A stretch of 64,000 nt of DNA from Syncephalis fuscata (Eukaryota > Zoopagomycota > Zoopagomycetes > Zoopagales > Piptocephalidaceae): the NCBI GenBank assembly GCA_025786725.1, contig JAHLTZ010000006.1, positions 773,043-837,042 on the forward strand. The letters run 5' to 3'. The notes beneath the pieces are model-generated. The model searched no databases. It saw only the letters and a list, made by a program, of their open reading frames with translations, and was not told where the DNA came from. Shown here one piece after another: positions 21,536-32,309 of the stretch; position 1 is the first letter of the stretch; every line of letters begins with the position of its first letter. Made by a program: the position numbers and the translations under genes.

Positions 21536-21679
21536 GACATTTTATTAATGATTTAATGTAATTTTGTGGTCAAATGACTAAATTTAATAATATTCGGATT
21601 CGGGTTTATTAGCTTGAGTGAGACAACGGTCTGTAGGACCTAACCGCGCATTTGCAGCATTTGCCTGCCACCCCTAGCT

Positions 21680-21733
21680 ATTTTAATAATATTCAATCTA
21701 TTGAACAAAATGATGAGTGGTGAGTGACATAAA
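21680..21733 (+). repeat. Dispersed repeat R3, short copy b
   Basis: The block CAATCTATTGAACA...GGTGAGTGAC matches the complement of 36.92-36.95 kb and, more weakly, 14.59 kb. It lies 150 bases beyond R2 copy a. The two repeats are also neighbours at 36.2-37.0 kb, so R2 and R3 may be parts of one larger old element. Confidence 0.5.
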
Positions 21734-22663
21734 TATCAAATTATAATGCCTTGAATACTTTACAGCAACAACAATATAAATCAACATTTATTTGTTTATT
21801 ATATTTTATTGTAAGTAACATGGAATACTGTTTAGTATATGTTTTGATATTGAAACAGTGCAGATTAATTAAGACTCTGATTAATTCAAACAGAATTGAT
21901 ATAGCATCGCTTCAGCAAATAACAATTTTCAGTATCAAAAACTGATTGGCTGCTTATTATTCGAGTTATGGACCTTTTTTGTCCTTAGTTTGAAGTTAGA
22001 GGCTTAAAGTAAAATTGCTCCTATTTTACTATTAAACTATTACGTTCAACTATATACATACTAACCTTATTATTATTTCAAATCAAATTAAAAGCTATGC
22101 ATAACTAGTATGTATTTATTGCATTATAATGTTGATGTATTGCGAAATCTATAGTAATTTCAATTTCATGTGACTACCAATTAAAAATACTATTCGGTAA
22201 AACGTACATGTAGTAATTGTTGTTTAATTGGGTTGTAGCTGTGTATACCTCGCTCAATTTGAATGCTGGTGTTAAATTTGTAACCTCCGTTATTTAAACT
22301 CAACGATATTCTAACATTGCCAAGAATAGCTTCTTCAAAATAAAAAATCCAATGTAATTTTTCAGTGGTTCAGCTGTTTATTGCCTAATCTAAATAGCAT
22401 TAATGAAACCAAAATACCCCCTTGACTAGAATTAAACAGTCTCTTTGCATCATAGAACGAGCTCTTTAGCTATTTTAATCCGCTAATTTACTGATTATAG
22501 TAGTCCACGTGGTTAATTTTAATGGCAGAAAACATAAAGATCAACAACCATACAGGGCAGCTATTATAAATGTTTTACTTTTTAAGCTGCTTGTCACTTT
22601 AATCATACTTTCCGTCATCTTCAGCTACAAGAACTTTTCATTCAATAGAATTCTGTCAAAATA

Positions 22664-23679
22664 ATGCTTGCTACTAAATTCACCTTTGCTACGATTGCAA
22701 CAGTTACATTGCTATTAGTATCAGATATCCCAAATGCTAATGGTTTGATTAGAGAGTTTTTAGGAATTAAGAAAGGTATGGGATATAATAGAATTTAAAA
22801 CTGTTTGCTATCATATTAAAATTATTTGATTATAGATAACTTTCTTGGGGAGCGTCTAAATAAGCCAGGCGCTTTTGGAATAAATGGACTATATATTACT
22901 AGTTATAATCAAATGGAAGATGTAAGCATTGCTTACGGAGGATATGGTACCAACCCAACTCAAGTAGAAGAGATTGATATTGTATGTGGTAATCCCAAAA
23001 CTGCCAAGAACATTCAGTTTCGAGTATATGAGGTGTGTATTATACAAGTGCAATCTTCTGTTGCTGTTTATTCATAATATATGTTACAGAGTCTCAGGAC
23101 CGATTCAAGTTTTTATACTTTACAAGTTCCTAATGGCAGAAGGCTTTTTGTTCCGTTTAAACAAGTATTTGATACAAAGACTGGAGAACGTTGCTATTTG
23201 ATTTCCTCACGATGTAGCAATCCAGTGGACTTAGTATATGACAATCTTGGAAGTGTTGAAACGGTCCAAGGATATATTAGGCAAATTACAGATGGTAAGT
23301 TTTAAATATACAACATTAGATTGTACTAACATGACCAAAATCAGCCATACGCTATATGAGAACAAAGGGCTGGGCTTTCCATATAAATGCAGGCCAAGGT
23401 AGGTTGCGCTTACACATTAGTATCATCAAGACTAATATCATTTTAGCATGTCGTAATTCCGGCAATAATTTAATGTATATGTCATTCGGCAATACTTATT
23501 CTAGAAATTTAGATACAATAAATTTATACCAAAGAAAACCTGTCCTCGACAGGATAAACAATTTTTTATGGAAACTTTTGGGTAAACTTTATGCAAAAAC
23601 CATACCCAATGGAACATTGGAACAAGGAATAAAAATGGCCCAACAAAAACAAGGAGACTTGTTTTTTCACCTAGACTAA
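22664..23679 (+). CDS. Secreted protein A of a tandem pair, unknown function
   Basis: Five exons: 22664-22775, 22836-23032, 23090-23294, 23345-23398 and 23447-23679, all joining in frame. The first exon is a clear signal peptide (MLATKFTFATIATVTLLLVS, then small residues near NANG). The mature part begins with FLGERLNKPGAFG and has Cys in VCGNPK, in RCYLISSRC and in the last exon (ACRNSG). No transmembrane segment follows. The intron phases are 1, 0, 1, 1, exactly as in the next gene, with which it shares weak but ordered similarity. The start is the only ATG that places the hydrophobic leader at the N-terminus. I do not recognise a known domain. A secreted effector or a surface or wall protein is possible. 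Confidence 0.75.
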
Positions 23680-24303
23680 ATGGAGTGTCTACAAATAGCC
23701 CTTGTGATATATCAAACAGCATTGCGTTTAATAAATCTATTGGCGTATAGTTTTTTTTAGTTTGAGTAATGATTTGTGGTTCGAATTTAAACAATAAACA
23801 TAAACTTAGATTATTTATTTAGAATTAAGTGAATCAATTTTCAATTATTACAGTAAATGAATCTTGCTATCCTGTAGTTGTAAGGCAGAATAGCACTTAG
23901 TAATCAAATGAGCTGCAATTACAATACAATTTTTGCGCCAGCACCCGTGCACTAACTATTTTAATAACAGATATCTGCATGAAAACGCTACCTTACCCCA
24001 TATTTGTAGCACGGTTACACGCTATAACAAGTTTAAATGATTCACGTGGGAATACGCTATTTGAGCAAGCGATTGCTTTTTATGTGCTGGGACTCAACTG
24101 ATGTTTACTATTTTGCTTTTTATTACCACGTTTACCGCTGTACTTATTGAGCAACGTAAGAAAATTCAAAACGAATGCAAGACTACTATATAACTAACCT
24201 TCAGGTACTTGTAGCATGGTTTCCAGTCTTCTTTTTTACTTTTCGTTCAATTTTTTATACGCAGTGCAAATTTTACCTTTCCATTGAATTGAATATTGTC
24301 ATA
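23680..24303. other. Spacer between the two secreted-protein genes
   Basis: About 620 bases with no gene. It holds the 3' end of gene A and the promoter of gene B. A pyrimidine-rich stretch just before the gene B start may mark the transcription start region. Confidence 0.4.
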
Positions 24304-25340
24304 ATGAATCTTGGATACAAGCTTTTCCTGGCTGCTACAATCACTGCTTCTATACTTGTTTTTAACATTGACGATACTGTTAAAGCAACAGCATCAGAGG
24401 GAAAAGGCTCAAGTGTAAAACCAAAATATGTTCCATTGCCGAATGGACCAATTGGTTACGATCCAGGTATAACGCTATACCAATGCCTATATTACAGTAC
24501 TAATCCTATGACGCTGAATAGAAACACAAACTTTTTACGGACAAAAGCTCAACGAGCCAGATGCACTAGGTCGTTTTCACCTAAAGCTCAAGTATCATTT
24601 GGCAAGCCAACATCCAAATGTTCATGCCGCAGAAGGATTGCTTGGCCAGCGCAAAGTTAAGATTTATTGTGGTAATACTAATGATTTTGTAGACCCGTCG
24701 ACACAAAATCAAGACAACTCTATTCTATTCTATAACGTATGTTTATATTTCATGTTTTTCATAATAGTTAACAGTGCAACTTTATTATAGAATTGTATAA
24801 AAACATCGTTTAATACGATTGAATACAAATGGGTCAGAGATATCGTTGGCTGTCCTTTAACGTATTTCCCAGTTCATCAAGGACATTTCTGCTATGCTGT
24901 TCCAAAAATATTGAATTCTTTTAAAATCAATCAAAAATTTGAGATGGACGATAGCCATACCATGTTAGACGTCAGTCTACATCAAATAATCAAAGATCTG
25001 GTTAAAGAACTCGTAATGGGTAGGTGTTATTTCACTATTACAAAAAAGTTTTGCTAAGCTAATTATGATTAGGTGTGGATTACTTGGCAAAAATTGGATT
25101 TTACAGTGACTTCAGAGACAATAGTAAGTTGGCTGTATATTTACTTTTACTTAAACGCTGACACGTCTATAAGATATCAAGGTTGCACGTTTCAAAGCTT
25201 TTGGTAGACGAAACTTTGTGCTCGCTGTTAGATTCGTCAATCCAGCGGCACTGAGGCTCATAAAGGCATATGACGACACCTATTTAATACCGGCCAAACA
25301 ATGCTTATTAAATTCTATACCAAAAATACTAGCAATATAA
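24304..25340 (+). CDS. Secreted protein B of a tandem pair, unknown function
   Basis: Five exons: 24304-24466, 24522-24736, 24791-25019, 25073-25123 and 25174-25340. The leader MNLGYKLFLAATITASILVF is a signal peptide. The mature part has FYGQKLNEPDALGRF, IYCGNTNDF, IVGCPLTYF and GHFCYAVP, matching FLGERLNKPGAFG, IVCGNPK and the Cys pair of gene A. The exon order and phases (1, 0, 1, 1) are identical to gene A. In the present frame it stops at 25340. The next frame stays open to 25546 with MVDSAFASMSQPALR and a basic Pro-rich tail. One lost base in the A run at 25321-25325 would join them, so the true C-terminus may be about 70 residues longer. No known domain. Confidence 0.72.
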
Positions 25341-25546
25341 AGCCGACTCCATCCCCAATGGATATACAACGCATGGTCGACTCGGCCTTTGCTTCCATGT
25401 CCCAACCAGCTTTACGTACTTTTCTTGAAAGTCGTCTTGCTCCCTCACCTCCGCGAGGATCGTCTCCGCTAAAACGCCTAGCCTTTCCTGAAAATCAGAA
25501 GAAAAAATTAAACAATGAAAGCAATGCTGCTACAAAACAAAATTAA
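25341..25546 (+). CDS. Possible out-of-frame C-terminal extension of secreted protein B
   Basis: The reading frame ending at 25546 has the composition of real protein: Ser/Pro-rich, then KRLAFPENQKKK. It overlaps the end of gene B in another frame. It has no start context, intron signal or signal peptide of its own. The simplest reading is a tail of gene B displaced by a one-base loss near 25321-25325. Confidence 0.35.
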
Positions 25547-25702
25547 ATATATTGCTACAGCAAAGCAAGTCTAGCTTGTTTAATGGGAAATCAAATTTAA
25601 AATTAAATTAGATAATAAAAAACATCAATAACAACTATTACAAATTATTGTATATTCTAATATATTCATTATGTCCATTATCTGCAATTATATAGAGCAC
25701 TG

Positions 25703-26161
25703 TCAATACTTAACGCATAAACTGGATGTGAAGTAAATATGTTTATTATTAGTATAAAAGGTCGCATTTATAAATAATAAATAAATAGCAGCGACTTTTT
25801 CATGCCTTTGTAAGCTGTGCATTATTAGCTGTAATATGTACGATCTGCCAAATACCAGTTTATTTAATAATATGTACGATAGTCCTAACGGCATAATGCA
25901 AACTAAATAACTAAATAGCGTTTTAGAATATTTGCTATAACTATCCTCTACTAAACCAATTGGCATATAATAGCAACTATGTTTGGTGTGAGTAGTACTT
26001 AATATGATACAAATAGGCCAAACTGTAACTATATTAATAACAACTAAAATTGGCATTATGTGCCGTAGTTGATATAAATAATGTACAATGATGACATTAG
26101 TGGCTAGTTCGAACCATAAATGGCGATGTATTTGCAAGGTATACCATATACCAACGGTCAT
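25703..26161 (-). CDS. Doubtful hydrophobic open frame
   Basis: A 152-codon frame rich in Ile, Leu, Tyr and His with several hydrophobic segments. It has no recognisable domain. AT-rich DNA often gives such frames by chance. A CAG that could act as an acceptor lies upstream near 26197, so it might be the last exon of a membrane protein. I cannot decide. Confidence 0.2.
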   Translation of the reverse strand: MTVGIWYTLQIHRHLWFELATNVIIVHYLYQLRHIMPILVVINIVTVWPICIILSTTHTKHSCYYMPIGLVEDSYSKYSKTLFSYLVCIMPLGLSYILLNKLVFGRSYILQLIMHSLQRHEKVAAIYLLFINATFYTNNKHIYFTSSLCVKY

Positions 26162-26878
26162 GATGAGTTGTAAAGAAGCATTGTATTACTGCAATACAAG
26201 CGTTTCTGCGGCAATCCATGATAGTTACAAATACATCGTAGGTCATGATCGCACCTTGGATTTCGACCATTGGTCGTCGCGTAACTACAATTGATCTGAG
26301 TACATCTATTTTATACTGCCCTGTGCTAATTGTAATAATTACAAATACACACTAATACACTTTACGAATTAATCACTACAGAATATAGAATAAATATCTA
26401 CACAAGGATAGTATTTATCTAGTTTAACTAGACACTCTTTCTATTAAAAATACGCTTAAATAATAGGTAGTACTAATTATCAAATTATTAAATTAGCAAC
26501 ACGTCCTAAGTATTAGCATATTATACATATTCATTTATCCTTTATCTCTTATTGTATAATTTATGTTATAATAACGCACCTATTTATAGACTATTGATTA
26601 GTAATAACACCAATCCTTTTTTAATTGTAGATAATTTATATTTCAATTTATTAATAAAAGCTGATACGGCAACATAGATTTATGCATATTGTCCATTGGA
26701 CTAAAATTCAGTAATGCCATTAATAATGATTAATAAAAGAGTAAGCTAAGATAAACAAATGCGATTCATCTTTTTTGTCCTATCATTGACTCGCATCGAT
26801 AGACACTAACCGATCACTAATAGGCACACGTATAAATGAGGATAAAACAAGAAAATAGAAATAAAGTAACGGTGCAAA
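26162..26878. other. Intergenic, no gene seen
   Basis: AT-rich sequence forming the 3' flank of the GAS2-domain gene. No repeat shared with other parts of the window was noticed. Confidence 0.4.
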
Positions 26879-29800
26879 TTAATCGGCAATCGCACACTCC
26901 ATAAGTACGACTTCAAGGTCCTTCCAGCCACCACCGACCCGTACGCTTACGTTATCACGTAACCGACTGGCAGGTGCACCAGCACCATAGCCATTCTTCG
27001 GTGGTGCTGATTGAGTGTCCATTTTGCAGAACCATACTTTGCCACCAAACGAATACCGACCCGCACTTACTCGGCGTATAGGCACGCCAATAGGTGCGTT
27101 ATTAGCAATAGCAGCTACACGAACATCCAACGGATCTTTACGATTAGGAATGTAGTTGACACGTAGTTTTGGCGATGTTGCAGCAGCGGCAATTACCACC
27201 GCCTGTTCATCCAAATAGTTAGCATCGCTACTATGGTTCGAATGATGATCTGAATAGGAACGAGCTGATTTCGGTGATGATGCTTCATCATCGTTATCAT
27301 CGCTACAACCTGTCGCGTTTGTATCGATAGTTGGTGGCGGCAATGGCGTGCCTGCACGACCAGCAGCTATAGCATCTTTACCAGGTGCGTAGTAACGTGC
27401 AGTGGCCGAGAATAATGAAGGGGCCGGTCGACTAATGGACCCTTCATTAATATCAGTCTGTTCAAGCGATTCGCGTCGGCCCATTGATGAAGCGGGGCGA
27501 ATAGCACCAGCTGCATTACGTACATTTGCTGGTATAGGTGTCGATCGGCCATAGCCACCTAGCGATGAAGCCGGTCGTGGTGCCGATAAATTAGCCGTCA
27601 ATCGAGCTGGCATTGGACTGGCTACTGTAGTATGACGACCAGCCGATATACGTGGCACAGGTAATGGTGGCGATCGTGGACCTGATGCAGAACGCACTGC
27701 CATAGAGGTAGATGCTCGAGTGATAGCTGCACCATGGCTGCTGCGACGTGCATGTACCGGAGCTGGTGATAGACTATTCGATGTGCTTGAATAACGATCC
27801 ATTGATGAAGCTGGCCGTGTATCGCGTGAAGCAGCTGTTGTGCTCAGAAATCGCCCTGGTGCTGTACGGCTATGGGGTAATGGTGAAATAGCACGTGTTG
27901 ACGCTCTCTGCTGTGGCGGCTGCTGTTTATTACTTGGTGTCGAACGTAATTGATAAGCTGACGATTGATGGCGTAATACACGAGCACTTGTATTACTAGG
28001 TGGGGCTGGCGATGCAGTTCGTGTAATACGTTGACGTGTATTAACATCCGCACTTGGCGTTTTAGGACGGCGTGTGTTAACATCAGCACCTGGCGTTTTA
28101 GAACGACGTGTAGTAGATACATCAGGTGTGTAGGATCGTTGTCTGGCTGATGTAGCTGCTCTTGCTGTGGGTGCTGCAGATGCACGACCCGACGTTGGTA
28201 CAGGAATAGACAGTAGATTTGGATTAGGCGTCGAGCGTACGGTATGACTGGTGGCCGGTCGATTAGCCATCATAAATCCTGGCTGTTTCAAACGAGAGGG
28301 CGTCTTTGGCCGTGCTGCCCGTGAAGTGCTTCGTTCTTCTTGGCTGCTATCGGAATGGCGTGATGGCGATGTACCACGCGACAATGAAGCCAGAATCGAT
28401 AACTCTGGATATAGATGTGTTTCATCTTCTTCACTATCTGACATGGCTTGTTTTGCCTTGCCATCTGCCTCCAATTTATCAAGTTCCTGTTGAAGCATAT
28501 CCACATCCCACATCACTTCCTGTACCTGCTCCCATGACTGTTGCATGTCAGTATAACGTCGCATCACTTCACGATCGCCTGATTCATTTGCTTCATCTTC
28601 AGACTCATCAGGTGTTGCTAAATGTTGCGATGTTGGACGCGATGTACTACCTTCCTTTGTTGCCATAATACTTGATGATAATAAATGAAGTAGCTTCTCA
28701 ACAGCTGGCGTGTAATGCTTACGTTTAGCTTGGAATTCAGATAGTGATTGCTTTGCTTCAGCCGTCATACCAGCCGCAGCATTGGTATATCCCTTCTTGA
28801 AATGCTCTTCACAATCACGAAGTGATGTATGGCAGCGTGTTGCTACATTACGTAGTGTAGAAAGTAACTCATCTAATTGGCCGGCAATGGCCGTAAATGT
28901 ATCATGACGTCGATTGGCAGCCGCACGTGCACCTTTGAGTGTATTACGTATTGTTCGGACACGCGCTTCCAGTCTTTCGTGTATACGCGCATTAGCTGGT
29001 GGCATTTCTCTTACCCGTCTTTCAAGGGCAACTAAACGCATTTCAAGTGCATCCAACGTACCAGCGTTGGTATTACTTGCCCCTAAGGATCGTGTTACAT
29101 CGACATCGAGTGCATGAAAGATATTCTCCGTTTCTTGGTCACGTTCTTGAATTTCAACGGCCAGCTTACGTGCTGTAGATACTCGTTCACGCAAATCACG
29201 CCAACTACGCTCAAGTAGATCACAGTCCGTCTCTATTTGATCAGCGGTAACCCCGGCCATCGTCTCCAGCTGTAATCGACGTTTAATATCTTTTCCAAGA
29301 CTGGTAAGACTTTCCATCTGCAAGGTAAAGCGATTAACAGACACGACCAATGCTGCCGTGCCATCCAGATCTTCTTGTGAGCCAAGTCCACCTGCTTCTA
29401 ATGAGGCAAGTGCTACGGTAGTTGCGCCTAGCCATAGATTAACTTCTTCTTGGCCAGTTCGGAACTTGTCCATAAGATCGTTTAGCGATACTTCGGTGCG
29501 TGTAGGCATTTCGCTAATAGAATCGAATTTAGCTCGTAATTCATTCAGTGTTCTGGCCGACACCATAACCTGGCTTTCAGTACGCTTATGTTGTCGATGC
29601 CGCCCATGGCTGCTTGTAGTAGAAGAAGGCTGTGACGAAGCATGTTCATTAGAGAAAGTTGAATTAATCAAAGTATTTAGCGTTCCGGTCGATATGGCAT
29701 CCTCCAAAGCTAATTTACTACTGCTAACGACCGAATGAATAGAAGCCGACTCTGAGGTAGCCATGGTGGTGGTGGTGTTGACCGTGTCACTGTTACTCGC

Positions 29801-29893
29801 TTGACTCGACACTTCCGAGTCGTTACCAGTCAGAAATGACGACGAGGCCCTTAATAGATTGACCAATGGCGGTGATGGCTCTGCAAGTGCCAT
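26879..29893 (-). CDS. GAS2/GAR-domain microtubule-associated protein, KAR9-like
   Basis: A large intronless gene of about 1004 residues starting MALAEPSPPLVNLLRASSS. Residues 100-480 are predicted coiled or spectrin-like helices (for example MTRTEVSLNDLMDKF-type heptads and LEMRLVALERRVRE), as in fungal KAR9-related proteins. Residues 500-850 form a basic Ser/Thr/Pro/Arg-rich disordered linker with many phospho-site-like TP and SP pairs. The C-terminus is a GAS2 domain: RKDPLDVRVAAI, PIGVPIRRVSAGRYSFGGKVWFC and VSVRVGGGWKDLE, ending about 15 residues later. GAS2 domains bind microtubules. A GRSTPIPANVRN stretch fits the S/T-x-I-P consensus for EB1 binding in a basic setting. The likely role is at microtubule plus ends or spindle positioning. 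The frame is intact over 3 kb. The start is the first ATG in frame; codons further upstream lack ATG. Confidence 0.85.
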   Translation of the reverse strand: MALAEPSPPLVNLLRASSSFLTGNDSEVSSQASNSDTVNTTTTMATSESASIHSVVSSSKLALEDAISTGTLNTLINSTFSNEHASSQPSSTTSSHGRHRQHKRTESQVMVSARTLNELRAKFDSISEMPTRTEVSLNDLMDKFRTGQEEVNLWLGATTVALASLEAGGLGSQEDLDGTAALVVSVNRFTLQMESLTSLGKDIKRRLQLETMAGVTADQIETDCDLLERSWRDLRERVSTARKLAVEIQERDQETENIFHALDVDVTRSLGASNTNAGTLDALEMRLVALERRVREMPPANARIHERLEARVRTIRNTLKGARAAANRRHDTFTAIAGQLDELLSTLRNVATRCHTSLRDCEEHFKKGYTNAAAGMTAEAKQSLSEFQAKRKHYTPAVEKLLHLLSSSIMATKEGSTSRPTSQHLATPDESEDEANESGDREVMRRYTDMQQSWEQVQEVMWDVDMLQQELDKLEADGKAKQAMSDSEEDETHLYPELSILASLSRGTSPSRHSDSSQEERSTSRAARPKTPSRLKQPGFMMANRPATSHTVRSTPNPNLLSIPVPTSGRASAAPTARAATSARQRSYTPDVSTTRRSKTPGADVNTRRPKTPSADVNTRQRITRTASPAPPSNTSARVLRHQSSAYQLRSTPSNKQQPPQQRASTRAISPLPHSRTAPGRFLSTTAASRDTRPASSMDRYSSTSNSLSPAPVHARRSSHGAAITRASTSMAVRSASGPRSPPLPVPRISAGRHTTVASPMPARLTANLSAPRPASSLGGYGRSTPIPANVRNAAGAIRPASSMGRRESLEQTDINEGSISRPAPSLFSATARYYAPGKDAIAAGRAGTPLPPPTIDTNATGCSDDNDDEASSPKSARSYSDHHSNHSSDANYLDEQAVVIAAAATSPKLRVNYIPNRKDPLDVRVAAIANNAPIGVPIRRVSAGRYSFGGKVWFCKMDTQSAPPKNGYGAGAPASRLRDNVSVRVGGGWKDLEVVLMECAIAD

Positions 29894-30974
29894 AGATACT
29901 AGAAAAGAGTTTTGATAAAGGTGGTTCTGTAAGAATGCAAACAAAAAGCACGAAATTCTCGTTAGAGTGAGTTGAGTTGGTTAGAGACGGCGCATATGAC
30001 CACGCTAATATTGAAGTTATCAAGGTTAATTTTCAACAAAAGTCCGCAGACATCAAAGAAATAGAATTTAACAGGCCAAAATGGTCGTTCAGTATGCAAT
30101 GAGTAAAAAGGAATAAAAGAAAGAAGGGATATAAGAGTAGAAGAAAGAAGAGGGAAAGATAGAGTGCTTCAAGTACGCTACAACTAACAACCAACTAAAC
30201 AACAAAAGCCAGAGATGAAGGCAGTAGTGTATAAGCGACTGTACGTAAGGAGTTACCAATAATAAATAATAGAGGAACAATGGTAATAGTGACCTATGAT
30301 CATTATTACACCGCTCCACTATAATTGATATTACTATTAATACTGACACCAATAGGCCTGCTACTGTGGTGTAGCAATATGACTATGCAGCTGTTGATCT
30401 CTTACACCTGCTACTACGTTGCTACAGCTATTGTTGTGGCTAGTATCAGTCAAGGAAAAGGGGAGGAGAGCAAGGCGGAGTTCAGTGCAGTGTATTCGAG
30501 AAACAAACGGCCCCTTAAACACGCTCCGTTTGAAATAGTAAAGCAATATTTCTGTTAATAGTGACTTACATTAATAATAATAGTAATATGTAGTATAATA
30601 ATAGTAATGTAGTGCTGCTGTATAATGTTTATGGCACGGGATGATAAAAACAAGAAATGAATGTAGACGCGAATAGAACAAAAAGTAAGAGTGGGTGGAT
30701 GTTAGAACACATGTGCAACAGTGTATTTATTCTTGGAGTCATTTAGTTTGTTACTAGATAAGCTTTTGGCTCTGTATTTCCTCCCTTCCTTCCATATACA
30801 TTGACATGTATTTGTATGTATATTACTGTTTATGTGGGTGGGTGTGTAGATCACTAAGTAGTGTGTGTGTGCAGCCTATCATAATGGTCAACGTGGTAAC
30901 AGTTACATTCAAAGTTAAACTGTGAATTTAAATATGAACACGTGGTTTACAACTTTTGCATTTTTATTTTCATA
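29894..30974. other. Divergent promoter region of the GAS2 and RRP8 genes
   Basis: About 1.1 kb between two divergently transcribed genes. Short frames on both strands are not supported by motifs. It contains purine-rich runs (30090-30160) and GT-rich stretches (30830-30870). Confidence 0.4.
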
Positions 30975-32309
30975 ATGAATAAACAGCAACAGCGTCAATC
31001 GCTTGCTTTACGACAAAAACAGCAGCTAAAAGCTGTAAGTAAATAGATATATAGTGTATTTAATGAATAGAATCCTTTCTAATTCATTGTAACTAGGCAT
31101 TGGCTAAAACGGCAGCTAGAGATGCAGCACGTAAAGCAGGTGTCGCTATAACTACCGAATCAGCTCGGTCAACAAAGAAAGCGGTCGTTGAAGCGGTAGA
31201 AAGTAAACCAGCAGTGGCCAGTGCTACCGATACTAAAAAGCGAAAGCACAATGAAGTAAATTGCTGTATATTTATATACTGTATTAATTAATAGATGTGT
31301 TAGAAAGCGGAAAATACTAATAAAAATAAACGATCAAATAATCCAGCCATTCTACAGCTAAAAAAGAAGAGCCACATCAATAAGGATAAGAGGGATGATG
31401 GTGATGATGCACAATTAACGCCACTTCAACAAAAGATGAAAAAGAAGTTGCAAGGGGCACGTTTTCGTTGGCTTAATGAACAATTGTATACATCGCCTGG
31501 TGATACTGCATTTAAACTGTTTTCTGACCAGCCAGAATTATTTGATCAGGTAAGAAAATATTGATATATATATAAACACTTATACAATGCTGTCTGTTAA
31601 AGTATCACGAAGGATTTCGGCTACAAGTAACGGAATGGCCAGAGAATCCGTTAGAACGCTATATAGCCGATTTACAATCGCGTACTGAAAAGTTGACAGT
31701 AGCTGATATGGGCTGTGGGGAAGCGATGTTAGCACTGCGTGTCGGCGATGCACATAAGATTCATTCGTTTGATCTAGTAGCCGGCAATGAGCGTATTACA
31801 GCGTGTGATATTGCAAATGTACCATTAGCTGACAACTCCGTTGATGTTGTAATATTCTGTCTATCGTTAATGGGTACCAATTTTATTGATTTTATAACCG
31901 AAGCTATACGTATTCTACGTTCAGGGTAAGAAAAGTGTCGATGATAGATAGTTGTATTAATCATTACTACAGCGGACAGCTTAAGGTGGCCGAAGTAATT
32001 AGCCGGTTTACAAATGTTGATCAGTTCGTAGCAATATTAGCTTCTATGGGATTGAAATTGGAGCGTAAAGTACGAGTATAGATCAAACAAATATATTAAT
32101 AATGGACAAATACTAATGCAGAATGTGTATAGGATTCAAAGAATAAGATGTTTATATTTTTTGACTTTGTGAAAGAGACTAGCGATATCGCAAATACGGC
32201 AATTGGAAAATCTATCAAGCATACATCAAAGCAAAAGAGACCAAAAGAAAAGAATGGCATTGGTAGCGACAAGGCTATACTTAAACCGTGTATTTATAAG
32301 CGACGATAA
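30975..32309 (+). CDS. RRP8: 25S/28S rRNA m1A methyltransferase Rrp8
   Basis: Nucleolar Rossmann-fold enzyme that makes N1-methyladenosine in large-subunit rRNA during ribosome assembly. Exons: 30975-31034, 31097-31256, 31304-31549, 31603-31925, 31973-32069 and 32133-32309, all in frame. The N-terminal third is Lys/Ala/Gln-rich and basic, typical of nucleolar targeting. The conserved core begins KKLQGARFRWLNEQLYTS. SAM motif I is VADMGCGEAML, followed by SFDLVA, CDIANVPLADNSVDVVIF, the family hallmark CLSLMGTNF, then GGQLKVAEVISRF and a final beta strand, MFIFFDF. The C-terminus is again Lys-rich. No lesion is seen. The assignment rests on several motifs diagnostic of this family. Confidence 0.93.

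Larger units (their letters stand above)
20861..22663. other. Intergenic, AT-rich, with old repeats
   Basis: No supported gene. A short frame at 21150-21350 is strongly hydrophobic and overlaps a dispersed repeat, so I do not call it. The 22500-22660 part is the promoter and 5' leader of the secreted-protein gene that starts at 22664. Confidence 0.45.

Noticed and set aside
26100-26116. GTTCGAACC resembling a tRNA T-loop
   Set aside because: No acceptor stem, D-arm or anticodon arm can be fitted around it.
28251-29738. Plus-strand frames inside the GAS2 gene
   Set aside because: Shadows of a long minus-strand coding frame with clear domain structure.
30325-30558. 77-codon plus-strand frame upstream of RRP8
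   Set aside because: Low-complexity composition, no domain, no splice link to RRP8, and opposite a similar minus-strand frame.
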